DNA from: Janthinobacterium sp. LM6
GTDB lineage: Bacteria > Pseudomonadota > Gammaproteobacteria > Burkholderiales > Burkholderiaceae_D
Length of the DNA stretch: 64,000 bases
NCBI RefSeq assembly: GCF_002002885.1
Contig: NZ_CP019510.1
Span: forward strand, 2,418,001 to 2,482,000
Reading direction: 5' to 3'
Shown: positions 7,052-15,418 of the stretch, piece after piece
How positions within the stretch are numbered: the first letter of the stretch is position 1
How the letters are laid out: every line of letters begins with the position of its first letter
Translations under genes and position numbers: made by a program
Notes under the pieces: model-generated
What the model saw: the letters and a program-made list of their open reading frames with translations, nothing else
Databases searched by the model: none
Told to the model about the DNA's origin: nothing

Positions 7052-7903
7052 ATGATCGTCATCACCGGCGCCACAGGCAATCTGGGCCAGCACGTCATCG
7101 CCAGCCTGCTCAAATCCATCCCTGCAGCCAACATCATCGCCGCCGTGCGCAACCCGGCCAAGGCCGCCAGCCTGGCCGCCCAGGGCGTGCAAGTGCGCCA
7201 GGCCGATTACAACGATGGCGCCAGCCTCGATGCGGCGTTCAAGGGTGCAACGAAAATCCTGCTGATCTCGTCGAGCGAAGTGGGCCAGCGCGCGCAGCAG
7301 CACCAGAACGTCATCGATGCGGCCAAGCGCGCCGGCGTAGCCCTGCTGGCCTATACCAGCGTCTTGCGCGCCGACACGTCGCCGCTGGGCCTGGCCGCCG
7401 AGCACGTCGTCACGGAAGCGGCCATCCGCGCATCCGGCCTGCCATACACTTTCCTGCGCAACGGTTGGTACCTGGAAAACCATACGGAACACCTGGCGCC
7501 CGTGCTCGAGCATGGCGTCGTGCTGGGCGCGGCGCAAAACGGGCGTTTCTCGTCGGCCGCGCGTCTCGACTATGCGGCGGCCGCCGCTGCCGTGCTGACG
7601 GCGGCCCAGCCGCAAGCCATCTATGAATTGGCGGGCGACCACGGCTTTACCCTGGCGGAATATGCGGCCGAAGTGGCGCGCCAGTCGGGCAAGGTGATTG
7701 TCTACAAGGATATGCCGCAGGCGGACTTCAAGGCGGCGCTGGTGAGCGTGGGCGTGCCGGAAGGCTTTGCCGATCTGCTGGCTGATTCCGATGCGGGCGC
7801 GGCCAAGGGCGGTCTGGAAGATCATGGCAAGCAATTGAGCACGCTGATTGGCCGTCCGACGACGAGCCTGTTTGACGCCGTGAAGGCGGCGCTGGCCAGG
7901 TAA
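7052..7903 (+). CDS. qorB: NAD(P)H:quinone oxidoreductase, NmrA/SDR family
   Basis: This encodes a 283-residue atypical short-chain dehydrogenase. The N-terminal MIVITGATGNLGQHV gives the GxxGxxG dinucleotide-binding loop, followed by AAVRNPAKA (NADP phosphate contact). Other family features are LLISSSEVGQRAQQHQNVIDAAKRAGV, the segment LPYTFLRNGWYLEN and the absence of a classical YxxxK motif. This matches E. coli QorB (YtfG), which reduces quinones with NADPH. An AAGGAG Shine-Dalgarno lies 8 bases before the ATG. It is divergent from an HxlR regulator with paired operators, the same partnership as qorB/ytfH, suggesting induction by quinones or other electrophiles. Confidence 0.85.
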   Translation: MIVITGATGNLGQHVIASLLKSIPAANIIAAVRNPAKAASLAAQGVQVRQADYNDGASLDAAFKGATKILLISSSEVGQRAQQHQNVIDAAKRAGVALLAYTSVLRADTSPLGLAAEHVVTEAAIRASGLPYTFLRNGWYLENHTEHLAPVLEHGVVLGAAQNGRFSSAARLDYAAAAAAVLTAAQPQAIYELAGDHGFTLAEYAAEVARQSGKVIVYKDMPQADFKAALVSVGVPEGFADLLADSDAGAAKGGLEDHGKQLSTLIGRPTTSLFDAVKAALAR

Positions 7904-7970
7904 GCAAGAGAGGAGGGTGCCGCAGGTGGGGAAACCACGCGGCATCTGCCGTGGAAGACATGCAGAAATG

Positions 7971-8009
7971 AAAAAAGCCGCAAACTTTTACAAGTTTGCG
8001 GCTTTTTTG
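7971..8009. terminator. Bidirectional rho-independent terminator (qorB / tRNA-Leu cluster)
   Basis: AAAAAAGCCGCAAACTT, a short loop, then AAGTTTGCGGCTTTTTT gives a strong GC stem flanked by A- and T-runs on both sides. It can terminate qorB on the plus strand and the three-gene tRNA-Leu unit on the minus strand. An almost identical copy is at 8701-8739. Confidence 0.9.
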
Positions 8010-8021
8010 CGAATTAGGTAA

Positions 8022-8106
8022 TGGTGCCCACGAAGGGACTCGAACCCCTACACCCGAAGGCACATGGACCTGAACCATGCGCGTCTACCAATTCCGCCAC
8101 GTGGGC
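8022..8106 (-). tRNA. tRNA-Leu (anticodon CAG), copy 1
   Basis: On the minus strand the gene starts GCCCACGTGGCGGAATTGG and ends with an encoded CCA. The anticodon arm CATGG-TTCAGGT-CCATG gives anticodon CAG, reading CUG. A long variable arm (TGCCTTCGGGTG) identifies a class II leucine tRNA, and the acceptor pairs GCCCACG with CGTGGGC. It is 85 nt with CCA and the last gene of a three-tRNA unit that ends at the terminator at 7971-8009. Confidence 0.95.
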
Positions 8107-8174
8107 ACTGATGCTGCTTGTTACTATATCTCACTACTGTACTGCGGACTACAACGAAAACGACTCGTTGCTGG

Positions 8175-8259
8175 TGGTGCCCACGAAGGGACTCGAACCC
8201 CTACACCCGAAGGCACATGGACCTGAACCATGCGCGTCTACCAATTCCGCCACGTGGGC
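8175..8259 (-). tRNA. tRNA-Leu (anticodon CAG), copy 2
   Basis: The 85-base gene is identical to the copy at 8022-8106, including the encoded CCA and CAG anticodon. It is the middle gene of the minus-strand unit, separated from its neighbours by AT-rich spacers of about 70 bases that are themselves partly similar (CTACT..ACTGCGGA). Confidence 0.95.
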
Positions 8260-8336
8260 ATTGTGCTGCTTTTGCTGCTTGTTGCTACTATCTGCTACTT
8301 TACTGCGGATCACAACAATGAACAACTTGTTGCTGG

Positions 8337-8421
8337 TGGTGCCCACGAAGGGACTCGAACCCCTACACCCGAAGGCACATGGACCTGAACCATGCGCGTC
8401 TACCAATTCCGCCACGTGGGC
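8337..8421 (-). tRNA. tRNA-Leu (anticodon CAG), copy 3
   Basis: Identical in sequence to the other three copies. It is the first gene of the three-tRNA minus-strand unit and lies about 50 bases downstream of a well-formed sigma-70 promoter (8471-8499). Confidence 0.95.
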
Positions 8422-8470
8422 ATTGTTACTGCTTGCTGCTTGTCGCTGCGTGTTCTGCAGCGAGGACAAA

Positions 8471-8499
8471 ATCATAAGGGCTGGCGCGCATTCGGTCAA
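8471..8499 (-). promoter_or_regulatory. Sigma-70-type promoter for the three-gene tRNA-Leu unit
   Basis: On the minus strand TTGACC (8494-8499) is followed by a 17-base spacer and TATGAT (8471-8476). The gene-free stretch 8422-8751 otherwise holds only the terminator at 8701-8739; I see no coding potential in it. Confidence 0.65.
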
Positions 8500-8700
8500 T
8501 CAACATTTTGCACTTTTCTGCAAGAAACATGCTTTTTCGCCTGAAAAGGGCTTTTCCCTATGAAAAAAGGCTGAATCTGCCTCTTTTTTCAGCGCTTTTC
8601 CGCCGGTTTCTGTCCGTGGGCTTGCCGGGTGGCTCGGTTGCCGCAGTGCGGCCAGTCAAGTTATGTTGGCGGGAGGGGAGGGATGTTTGGCGCGGAAATG

Positions 8701-8739
8701 AAAAAAGCCGCAAACTCGTGAAAGTTTGCGGCTTTTTTG
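8701..8739. terminator. Rho-independent terminator of tRNA-Leu copy 4
   Basis: AAAAAAGCCGCAAACT, loop, AGTTTGCGGCTTTTTT is a near copy of the hairpin at 7971-8009. The identity continues through GCGAATTAGGTAA into the tRNA, so terminator and tRNA were duplicated together. Confidence 0.9.
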
Positions 8740-8751
8740 CGAATTAGGTAA

Positions 8752-8836
8752 TGGTGCCCACGAAGGGACTCGAACCCCTACACCCGAAGGCACATGGACC
8801 TGAACCATGCGCGTCTACCAATTCCGCCACGTGGGC
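8752..8836 (-). tRNA. tRNA-Leu (anticodon CAG), copy 4
   Basis: The 85-base gene is identical to the other three, with CAG anticodon and encoded CCA. It forms its own transcription unit: its own terminator lies downstream (8701-8739) and a TATAAT -10 box upstream (8918-8923). Confidence 0.95.
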
Positions 8837-8917
8837 ACTGATGCTGCTCTATTACTTGTTGCTTACTACTTTACTGCTCGAGTACTTGTTGCAAAATAAC
8901 TTTACAGCAATTCTGCT

Positions 8918-8923
8918 ATTATA
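8918..8923 (-). promoter_or_regulatory. -10 box of the tRNA-Leu copy 4 promoter
   Basis: TATAAT on the minus strand (ATTATA at 8918-8923) lies about 80 bases upstream of the mature tRNA 5' end. No good -35 is visible at 16-18 bases upstream, so the promoter is only half supported. Confidence 0.45.
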
Positions 8924-9154
8924 GCGACTTGAAGAGTTTTGCGCCAGATGAGCTTTCGCTCCATACTGCACATCAACCCTGTACCGCTTTCCTGCAACTG
9001 CATTCCCGTGAAGGTTTGTCGCTGCAAGAGACCGAGATTATAGAGCAATATTTGCCGAAGTCAAATGCATTGCGCAGCTTTTCTCCTTTTTTTCATCGGC
9101 GGGGCACTTGTTCGGTTTCCGCTACGCTGTCCGTTAGGCAAACCAAGGCGTCCT

Positions 9155-9200
9155 CCGGTACACTACCGGACATCACCGTGTCAATATTGACGGTGATGTC
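9155..9200 (+). promoter_or_regulatory. Two tandem hairpins in the rnr upstream region
   Basis: CCGGTA-CAC-TACCGG (9155-9169) is followed by GACATCACC (9169-9177) paired with GGTGATGTC (9192-9200); the intervening segment contains the perfect palindrome GTCAATATTGAC. They end 53 bases before the rnr start. They could be a promoter operator or, if transcribed, a 5' UTR structure. The stretch 8937-9253 holds no other gene I can support. Confidence 0.45.
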
Positions 9201-9253
9201 ATCGGTCTTTGTCTTCCGTTTGATCACTGTCAATAACAACTATAGAAATACTT

Positions 9254-11824
9254 TTGAGCCAAAATACCCACACCATCCCCAGCCGGGAGGACATTCTCGG
9301 CATATTCCGCAGCGTCAGCGCGCCTCTCGACCCGCAGTCTCTCGGGAAAACGCTGCAAGTGCATGCCGATTCCATGGATGTCCTGGTCCGTCGCCTGAAG
9401 GCGATGGAGCGCGACGGCCAGCTCAAGTCTGACGCCAGCGGTGTTTTCTGCCTGGCCGACCAGAGCGCGCTTGTCGCCGGTCGCGTCACCAGCCACCGCG
9501 ACGGTTTCGGCTTTGTCATTCCCGACGACGCCAGCGCCGACCTGTTCCTGCCTGAGAAAGAAATGCAGAAAGTACTGCATGGCGACAAGGTCATGGCCCG
9601 CATCGTCGGCACGGACCGCCGCGGCCGCCCGGAAGGCACGATCGTCGAAGTCACCTACCGCGCCAATACCCACGTCATCGGCCGCCTGATCCAGGAAAAC
9701 GGTACCTGGGTCGTGGCGCCGGAAGACCAGCGCATCGGCCAGGACATTTTGGTCACCGGTTCGGTGGGCAAGGCGAAAGCCGGCCAGATCGTCAGCGTCG
9801 AGCTGACGGAGCAACCGATGCGCTTCAAGCAGCCGGTCGGCAAGATCGTCGAAGTGCTCGGTGCGCTCGATGATCCCGGCATGGAAATTGAAATTGCCGT
9901 GCGCAAATTCAACGTGCCGCACATCTTTTCCGCCGCCGCCCTCAAGCAAGCTGAAAAACTGCCGTTCGAAGTGCGCGCCGCCGACCTGAAAGACCGTGTC
10001 GACCTGCGCGACGTGCCATTGGTGACCATCGACGGCGAAGACGCGCGCGATTTCGACGATGCCGTATATTGCGAACCCGTCAAGATCGGCCGCGCCAACT
10101 GCTTCCGCCTGATCGTGGCGATTGCCGACGTCAGCCATTACGTGAAACCGAACGACGCGCTCGATATCGACGCGCTGGAGCGCAGCACGTCCGTCTACTT
10201 CCCGCGCCGCGTGATCCCGATGCTGCCGGAAAAACTGTCGAATGGCCTGTGCTCGCTGAACCCGGCCGTCGACCGTTTGACCCTCGTCTGCGACGCCGTC
10301 GTCAGCGACAAGGGCGAGCTGAAGGCTTACCAGTTCTATCCGGCCGTCATTCATTCGGCCGCGCGCCTGACGTATGACGAAGTCGCTGCCGTGCTGGGCA
10401 ACACCAAGGGACCGGAAGCGGCACGCCGCGCGGACATCCTGCCGCACCTGCAAAACCTGGAAGCCGTCTACCGCGCCTTGCTGAAAGCGCGCACGGAGCG
10501 GGGCGCCATCGATTTCGAGACGACGGAAACGTATATCGTCTGCAATAGCGCCGGCAAGATCGAAAAGATCATCCCCCGCACGCGCAACGAAGCGCACAAG
10601 ATCATCGAAGAGTGCATGCTGGCGGCCAACGTCTGCGCGGCCGATTTGTTGCTGCGCAACAAGCATCCTGGCACCTACCGCATCCACGCCAGCCCGACCA
10701 AGGAAAAGCTCACGCAAGTGCGCACCTTCCTCAAGCAGGTCGGCCTGAACCTGACGGGCGGCGACACGCCGTCGGCATCCGATTACCAGACCCTGATGCA
10801 GCAGATCAAGGCGCGTCCCGATGCGGCCCTGCTGCAAACGATGCTGCTGCGTTCGATGCAGCAAGCCGTCTACAGCCCGGACAATATCGGCCACTTCGGC
10901 TTGGCGTACGAGGCGTATGCCCACTTCACCAGCCCTATCCGCCGCTATCCCGACCTGCTGACGCACCGCGCCATCAAGGCCATTCTGCAAGGCAAGAAAT
11001 ACGAGCCGAAGCTGTCCGAAAAGACCGTGCTGAACACGAACGTGTCGAACGCCACGCGCAAGCAGCAAGCCAAGGACAAGGCCGACGGCAAGCCGAAGAA
11101 AACTGATCTCACCATCTGGGACGCGCTGGGCGTGCATTGCTCGGCCAACGAACGCCGCGCCGACGAAGCGTCGCGCGACGTGGAAGCCTGGCTGAAGTGC
11201 TACTTCATGCAGGATAAATTGGGCGAAGAGTTCACCGGCACCATTACGGGCGTGACCACCTTCGGCGTGTTCGTGCAGCTCGATACCCTGTTTGTCGAAG
11301 GTCTGGTGCACGTCACCGAGCTGGGCACCGATTACTTCCAGTACGACGATGCGCGCCATGAGTTGCGCGGCGAACGCACGGGCAAGCGTTATCAATTGAC
11401 CGACCGTCTGACGGTGCAAGTGGCGCGTGTTGACCTGGAAACGCGCAAGATCGACCTGCGCCTGGTCACCGACGCGGAACTGGCGGGCGAAGAAGCGCCA
11501 GCCAAGCCGAATGGCGGCGGCAAGCGCAAGGGCGAGAAGAAATCGATGGTCAAGCCCGGTCCCGCGACCGAGCAGCGCCACGAGATCAAGGCCAGCGTCA
11601 GCAACGGCGGCAAATCCGGCAATGGTTCCGGCGGCCGCTCCAACGGCGCCAAGGCGCAAGCCAAGCCTGCCGCCAAGGCAGCCCCGAAGGAAGCCCCGAA
11701 GGCGGCAGCTTCCAAGGCCGCCGCGCCGAAACGCAGCAAGAAACCAGCCGCGGCACCCGCTGCGGCGGCACCACGAGCAGCAAAAACTGTATCTGCATCA
11801 AAAACAAGCAAGAAGAAACGATAA
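9254..11824 (+). CDS. rnr: Ribonuclease R (3'-5' exoribonuclease)
   Basis: This encodes an 856-residue RNase II/R family protein. It has an N-terminal winged-helix domain (~1-70), cold-shock OB domains (VAGRVTSHRDGFGFVIPDD; IVEVLGALDDPGMEIEIAVRK), and the RNB catalytic domain beginning with DGEDARDFDDA (~260-270), whose aspartates bind the metal. An S1 domain follows (EFTGTITGVTTFGVFVQL), then a ~110-residue Lys/Ala/Pro-rich tail. RNase R degrades structured RNA and matures rRNA and tmRNA. The only in-frame start after the stop at 9221 that gives the full N-terminus is a TTG at 9254 with no clear Shine-Dalgarno, suggesting inefficient or controlled initiation. It is co-transcribed with rlmB, as in E. 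coli. Confidence 0.95.
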   Translation: MSQNTHTIPSREDILGIFRSVSAPLDPQSLGKTLQVHADSMDVLVRRLKAMERDGQLKSDASGVFCLADQSALVAGRVTSHRDGFGFVIPDDASADLFLPEKEMQKVLHGDKVMARIVGTDRRGRPEGTIVEVTYRANTHVIGRLIQENGTWVVAPEDQRIGQDILVTGSVGKAKAGQIVSVELTEQPMRFKQPVGKIVEVLGALDDPGMEIEIAVRKFNVPHIFSAAALKQAEKLPFEVRAADLKDRVDLRDVPLVTIDGEDARDFDDAVYCEPVKIGRANCFRLIVAIADVSHYVKPNDALDIDALERSTSVYFPRRVIPMLPEKLSNGLCSLNPAVDRLTLVCDAVVSDKGELKAYQFYPAVIHSAARLTYDEVAAVLGNTKGPEAARRADILPHLQNLEAVYRALLKARTERGAIDFETTETYIVCNSAGKIEKIIPRTRNEAHKIIEECMLAANVCAADLLLRNKHPGTYRIHASPTKEKLTQVRTFLKQVGLNLTGGDTPSASDYQTLMQQIKARPDAALLQTMLLRSMQQAVYSPDNIGHFGLAYEAYAHFTSPIRRYPDLLTHRAIKAILQGKKYEPKLSEKTVLNTNVSNATRKQQAKDKADGKPKKTDLTIWDALGVHCSANERRADEASRDVEAWLKCYFMQDKLGEEFTGTITGVTTFGVFVQLDTLFVEGLVHVTELGTDYFQYDDARHELRGERTGKRYQLTDRLTVQVARVDLETRKIDLRLVTDAELAGEEAPAKPNGGGKRKGEKKSMVKPGPATEQRHEIKASVSNGGKSGNGSGGRSNGAKAQAKPAAKAAPKEAPKAAASKAAAPKRSKKPAAAPAAAAPRAAKTVSASKTSKKKR

Positions 11825-11827
11825 ATA

Positions 11828-12571
11828 ATGAAGAATAAAATGATTTTCGGCTTCCACGCCGTCACCTCGCGTCTGCGTCATGAAGCGTCGTCCGTGGAAG
11901 AAATTTTCGTCGATGCCAGCCGCGTCGACGGCCGCATGAAGGACATGATCGCCGCCGCCAAGGCTGCCAACGTGCGCGTCATGCCTGTCGACTCGTCGCG
12001 TCTCGATAAAATCGTCGGCACGCGCCGTCACCAGGGTGTGATCGCGTTTGCCTCGCAACTGTCGCTGGCGCGCAATCTCGATGAGCTGCTGGACGCCATC
12101 GACGGCCCGCCGCTGCTGTTGATTCTCGACGGCATTACCGATCCGCACAACCTGGGTGCCTGCCTGCGCGTGGCCGACGGCGTCGGCGCACATGCCGTCA
12201 TCGTGCCGAAGGACCGCGCCGTGGGCCTCAACGCCACGGCCGCCAAGGTCGCCAGCGGTGCCGCCGAAACCGTCCCGTACATCACCGTGACGAATCTGGC
12301 GCGCACCATGCGTGAACTCAAGGAACGCGGCATCTGGCTGATCGGCACCTCGGACGACGGCGAAAAAGGCTTGTACGAAGCCGATTTCACGGGCCCGACG
12401 GCCCTCGTCATGGGTTCGGAAGGCGAAGGCATGCGCCGTTTGACGCGCGACACCTGCGACATCCTCGTCAGCATCCCGATGTTCGGCTCCGTCGAGAGCC
12501 TGAACGTGTCGGTCGCTTCCGGTGTCTGTCTGTATGAAGCCCGCCGCCAGCGCATCGCTTTAGAAGCTTAA
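11828..12571 (+). CDS. rlmB: 23S rRNA (guanosine(2251)-2'-O)-methyltransferase
   Basis: This encodes a 247-residue SpoU/TrmH-type (SPOUT) methyltransferase. The N-terminal substrate-binding domain begins [31 protein letters not shown] motif 1 is [21 protein letters not shown], motif 2 [13 protein letters not shown], and motif 3 [22 protein letters not shown], including the NVS deep-knot segment that binds AdoMet. It methylates G2251 in the ribosomal P-loop of 23S rRNA. It follows rnr by 3 bases, so the two form an operon linking RNA decay and rRNA modification. Confidence 0.95.
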   Translation: MKNKMIFGFHAVTSRLRHEASSVEEIFVDASRVDGRMKDMIAAAKAANVRVMPVDSSRLDKIVGTRRHQGVIAFASQLSLARNLDELLDAIDGPPLLLILDGITDPHNLGACLRVADGVGAHAVIVPKDRAVGLNATAAKVASGAAETVPYITVTNLARTMRELKERGIWLIGTSDDGEKGLYEADFTGPTALVMGSEGEGMRRLTRDTCDILVSIPMFGSVESLNVSVASGVCLYEARRQRIALEA

Positions 12572-12583
12572 GTTAGCGTTATT

Positions 12584-12612
12584 TGGGGTCAGACCCGCCG
12601 GGTCTGACCCCA
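12584..12612. repeat. GGGGTCAGACCC palindromic repeat (copy A)
   Basis: TGGGGTCAGACCC-GCC-GGGTCTGACCCCA gives a perfect 13-bp stem with a 3-base loop, 13 bases after rlmB. The same 27-base core recurs exactly at 39080-39106 and a variant is at 3152-3183. There is no T-run, so it is better seen as a dispersed palindromic element than a classical terminator. Confidence 0.8.
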
Positions 12613-12705
12613 GCTTGCCGTTGAGCAGCTTCTCAACGGCAGCCCCCTCCAGCAGTCCCCCTCCGAATACGCTACCATTTGCGTTCCACCTTATCCATTT
12701 TCATT

Positions 12706-13455
12706 ATGTTCCACCACCTGCGCGAAGACATCAACAGCATCATTGAACGTGACCCCGCCGCCCGCAATGGCTGGGAGGTGCTGACCTGTTATCCGGGCTT
12801 GCACGCCATCGTCATGCACGGCTGGGCGCACTGGTGCTGGACGCGGCACCTGAAGTGGGTAGGGCGCTTCATTTCGTATATCGGCCGCATCATCACGGGC
12901 ATCGAGATCCATCCGGGCGCGGTCATCGGCCGGCGCGTCTTCATCGACCATGGTTTCGGCGTGGTGATCGGCGAGACGGCCGTCGTCGGCGACGACTGCA
13001 CCATCTACCAGGGCGTCACCCTGGGCGGCACCTCGCTGCACAGCGGCAGCAAGCGCCATCCGACCCTGGAACGGGGCGTCATCGTCGGCGCGGGCGCGCA
13101 GGTGCTGGGCAGTTTTACCGTGGGCGAGTACGCCAAGGTGGGCTCGAACGCCGTGCTGCTGAAACCCGTGCCGTCCGGCGCCACGGCCGTCGGCAACCCC
13201 GCGCACATCGTGCAAAAGGATGTCAGCGCCTTGCGTGAAGGCAGCACGGCCCATCTGTTCGCCGCGTATGGCGTCACGCCCAACGGCGACGACCCGCTGT
13301 CGAAAGCCCTGCAAGGCTTGATTACGCACGCCGTGGCGCAGGAGCAGCGCATCGAGACCATCCTCGCCACGCTGAAGGCGGCGGGCATCTGCTGCCAGGG
13401 CGTGCCCGAGTGTGATAAATTTGATTCCGAGCAAATGAACAAGCTGGTTGATTAA
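12706..13455 (+). CDS. cysE: Serine O-acetyltransferase
   Basis: This encodes a 249-residue left-handed beta-helix acetyltransferase. The N-terminal MFHHLREDINSIIERDPAARNGWEVLTCYPGLHAI is typical of the short CysE class. Hexapeptide repeats follow (GIEIHPGAVIGRRVFIDHG, VIGETAVVGDDCTIYQGVTLGG), with the catalytic His in IDHG. It acetylates serine with acetyl-CoA to make O-acetylserine for cysteine synthesis. The ATG at 12706 is chosen over an in-frame ATG at 12679 because the family starts there. The C-terminus (CCQGVPECDKFDSEQMNKLVD) is longer than the E. coli tail, which mediates feedback control and CysK binding, so its regulation may differ. Confidence 0.92.
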   Translation: MFHHLREDINSIIERDPAARNGWEVLTCYPGLHAIVMHGWAHWCWTRHLKWVGRFISYIGRIITGIEIHPGAVIGRRVFIDHGFGVVIGETAVVGDDCTIYQGVTLGGTSLHSGSKRHPTLERGVIVGAGAQVLGSFTVGEYAKVGSNAVLLKPVPSGATAVGNPAHIVQKDVSALREGSTAHLFAAYGVTPNGDDPLSKALQGLITHAVAQEQRIETILATLKAAGICCQGVPECDKFDSEQMNKLVD

Positions 13456-13465
13456 GGATACAGGC

Positions 13466-14164
13466 ATGAATACTGATGTGACGGCAGGCGAAAAAAGCAA
13501 TGACAATCCGAATCTGCTCGACCCCTTCGAGATCCGCGTGCTGGCCGTGCTGGCCGAAAAGGAAGCGCTGACGCCGGACAGCTATCCGCTGTCGCTGAAC
13601 GCCCTGACGAACGGCTGCAACCAGCTGTCCAGCCGCGACCCCGTCATGGCCCTGTCCGAAGAAACCGTCTACGACGTGCTGCAGCGTTTGATGCAGCGCA
13701 AGTTCGTCAATGGCATCACGCAGGCGGGCGCCCGGGTCGCCAAGTACGAGCACCGCATGCGCATCAAGTGGTCGCTGGAACAGGACAAGCTGGCCATCCT
13801 GACGATATTGATGCTGCGCGGCTTGCAGACGGCGGGCGAGATCCGCAGCCGCAGCGGCCGCGTGCATGAATTCAAGTCCGTGGCGGAAGTGGAAGCCGGC
13901 CTGCAGTTCCTGATCGATAAATACCCGCCGCTGGTGGCGAAATTGGCCGTCGCGCCCGGCGCCAAGGAGCCGCGCTACGGCCACTTGCTGGGCGGCGAAG
14001 AGGCGCTGGCGCAGATCGAGACGGCGGCCGGTTTCGCCGGTGCCGTCAGCGCGCCGCAGCAGGGCAGTCGTGTGGCCCAGCTGGAACAGGAAGTGCTGCA
14101 ATTGCGCAGCGATTTCGATGGCCTGGCGGCGCAGTTCGAGGCGTTCCGCAAGCAGTTCGAATAA
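13466..14164 (+). CDS. YceH-like DUF480 protein
   Basis: This encodes a 232-residue cytoplasmic protein of the DUF480 family. Two winged-helix domains are visible: LLDPFEIRVLAVLAEKEALTPDSYPLSLNALTNGCNQLSSRDPVM with ETVYDVLQRLMQRKFV, then the second with LAILTILMLRGLQTAGEIRSRSGRVHEF. A C-terminal coiled coil (RVAQLEQEVLQLRSDFDGLAAQFEAFRKQFE) is like that of E. coli YceH, whose function is unsettled. An AAGGA ribosome-binding site lies 8 bases before the ATG at 13466. It follows cysE by 10 bases and precedes a DUF2199 gene, suggesting a three-gene operon without a clear shared function. Confidence 0.85.
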   Translation: MNTDVTAGEKSNDNPNLLDPFEIRVLAVLAEKEALTPDSYPLSLNALTNGCNQLSSRDPVMALSEETVYDVLQRLMQRKFVNGITQAGARVAKYEHRMRIKWSLEQDKLAILTILMLRGLQTAGEIRSRSGRVHEFKSVAEVEAGLQFLIDKYPPLVAKLAVAPGAKEPRYGHLLGGEEALAQIETAAGFAGAVSAPQQGSRVAQLEQEVLQLRSDFDGLAAQFEAFRKQFE

Positions 14165-14177
14165 CCTTACTGCAAGC

Positions 14178-14681
14178 ATGGTTTTTTCCTTCCTGTGCCG
14201 CTCCTGCGGCGAGACCCACACGGGCATGCCCAGCTTCGGCGCCGACGCGCCGTGGCTGTGCGAGCAGATGGCGCCCGCCGAACGGAGCGCGCGCTGCCAG
14301 CTCGACAGCGACGCCTGCATCGTCGACGAAGCGCACTGCTTCGTGCGCGCCACCATCGACATCCCCGTGCATGGCTTTGACGAGCCGTTCAGCTGGGGCG
14401 TGTGGGTGTCGCTGAGCGCTGACAGCTTCGACGCCTGGGACGCTTGCTTCAACGATGCCAAACGGGCGCACATCGGCCCCTTCTTCGGCTGGCTCAGCAC
14501 GCAACTGCCCGTGTATCCGGACACCCTGAACCTGAAAACCCGCGTGCACCTGCGCGACGATGGCATACGTCCGGCAATCGAGCTGGAACCGACGGATCAT
14601 CCGCTGGCGGTGGAACAGCGTGACGGCATCACGGCAGAGCGGGTGGCCGAGCTGTATGCACGACTGATGCATGGCGCGTGA
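14178..14681 (+). CDS. DUF2199 domain-containing protein
   Basis: This encodes a 167-residue protein starting MVFSFLCRSCGETHTGMPSFGADAPW, a DUF2199 hallmark with a zinc-like CxxC pair in the first ten residues. It continues with RATIDIPVHGFDEPFSWGVWVSLSADSF, GPFFGWLSTQLPVYPDTLNLKTRVHLRDDGIRP and IELEPTDHPLAVEQRDGI, all typical of the family. There is no signal peptide; it is probably cytosolic. Function is unknown. It starts 13 bases after the YceH-like gene and is likely co-transcribed with it. Confidence 0.82.
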   Translation: MVFSFLCRSCGETHTGMPSFGADAPWLCEQMAPAERSARCQLDSDACIVDEAHCFVRATIDIPVHGFDEPFSWGVWVSLSADSFDAWDACFNDAKRAHIGPFFGWLSTQLPVYPDTLNLKTRVHLRDDGIRPAIELEPTDHPLAVEQRDGITAERVAELYARLMHGA

Positions 14682-14740
14682 CAGGCCCGGCGTTGCAGCC
14701 GCTCCCTGTCGGACCGCTCATGTTTCCGGTATCATTCGGC

Positions 14741-15385
14741 ATGAATACTATTTCCTTCCAACCGTTTATCATTGGTGTCGCTGGCGGAAGCGGCAGTGGC
14801 AAGTCCACCGTATCCCAACAAGTGCTGGCGTCGTTTGGCGCCGACATGGTCTCGGTCGTGATGCAGGACGACTACTACTGCGACCAAACCCACCTCTCCC
14901 CTGAAGTGCGCCGGCAGCAGAATTACGACCATCCGCAGGCGTTCGAGTGGCCATTGCTGGTGCAGCACATCCAGGCCTTGCGCAATGGCGAGGCGATCGA
15001 GATGCCCGAGTACGACTTCACGCTGCACAATCGCTCCAGCCGGACCATTCCCGTCAAGCCGGCGCCGGTGATCGTCATCGAAGGCCTGTTTGCCCTGTAT
15101 GACGAAAAACTGCGCGACATGATGTCGCTGAAGATCTTTGTCGACACGGCCTCCGACGTGCGCTTCATCCGCCGCATGCAACGCGATATCACGGAACGTG
15201 GCCGTTCGGTCGAGAGCGTCATCGAGCAATACCTGGAAACCGTGCGCCCGATGCACAAGCAATTCATCGAACCGACCAAGCGCAATGCCGATGTCATCCT
15301 GCCGCACGGCGCCAATGGCCCCGCGGTCGACATGATTACGGCCAAGGTGGCCAGCGTCATCGGTCAATTGAAACCGGCCGTTTGA
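14741..15385 (+). CDS. udk: Uridine kinase
   Basis: This encodes a 214-residue P-loop kinase. The Walker A loop is GVAGGSGSGKST near the N-terminus, followed by the substrate segment MQDDYYCDQTHL and NYDHPQAFEWPLL, then VIVIEGLFALYDEKLRDMMSLKIFVDT (Walker B-like) and the lid RRMQRDITERGRSVESVIEQYLETVRPMHKQFIEPTKRNADVILP. It phosphorylates uridine and cytidine for pyrimidine salvage. The ATG at 14741 gives the standard family N-terminus, although no strong Shine-Dalgarno precedes it. It is convergent with the HlyD-type gene. Confidence 0.93.
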   Translation: MNTISFQPFIIGVAGGSGSGKSTVSQQVLASFGADMVSVVMQDDYYCDQTHLSPEVRRQQNYDHPQAFEWPLLVQHIQALRNGEAIEMPEYDFTLHNRSSRTIPVKPAPVIVIEGLFALYDEKLRDMMSLKIFVDTASDVRFIRRMQRDITERGRSVESVIEQYLETVRPMHKQFIEPTKRNADVILPHGANGPAVDMITAKVASVIGQLKPAV

Positions 15386-15392
15386 AGCCTGC

Positions 15393-15418
15393 CGGTGACG
15401 CAGCCCGCTGCGTCACCG
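15393..15418. terminator. Hairpin between convergent udk and T1SS genes
   Basis: CGGTGACGCAG-CCCG-CTGCGTCACCG is an 11-bp perfect stem that overlaps the stop codon of the HlyD-type gene (15413-15415). It lacks a T-run but sits where two convergent transcripts meet. Confidence 0.5.

Noticed and set aside
8021-8563. Open frame with three near-identical blocks (VPTKGLEPLHPKAHGPEPCASTNS) on the plus strand
   Set aside because: The blocks are antisense translations of the tRNA-Leu genes; there is no ribosome-binding site and no protein family.
8022-8836. CRISPR-like regular repeats
   Set aside because: The repeats are 85-base tRNA genes with canonical cloverleaf features and encoded CCA; no cas genes are in the window.
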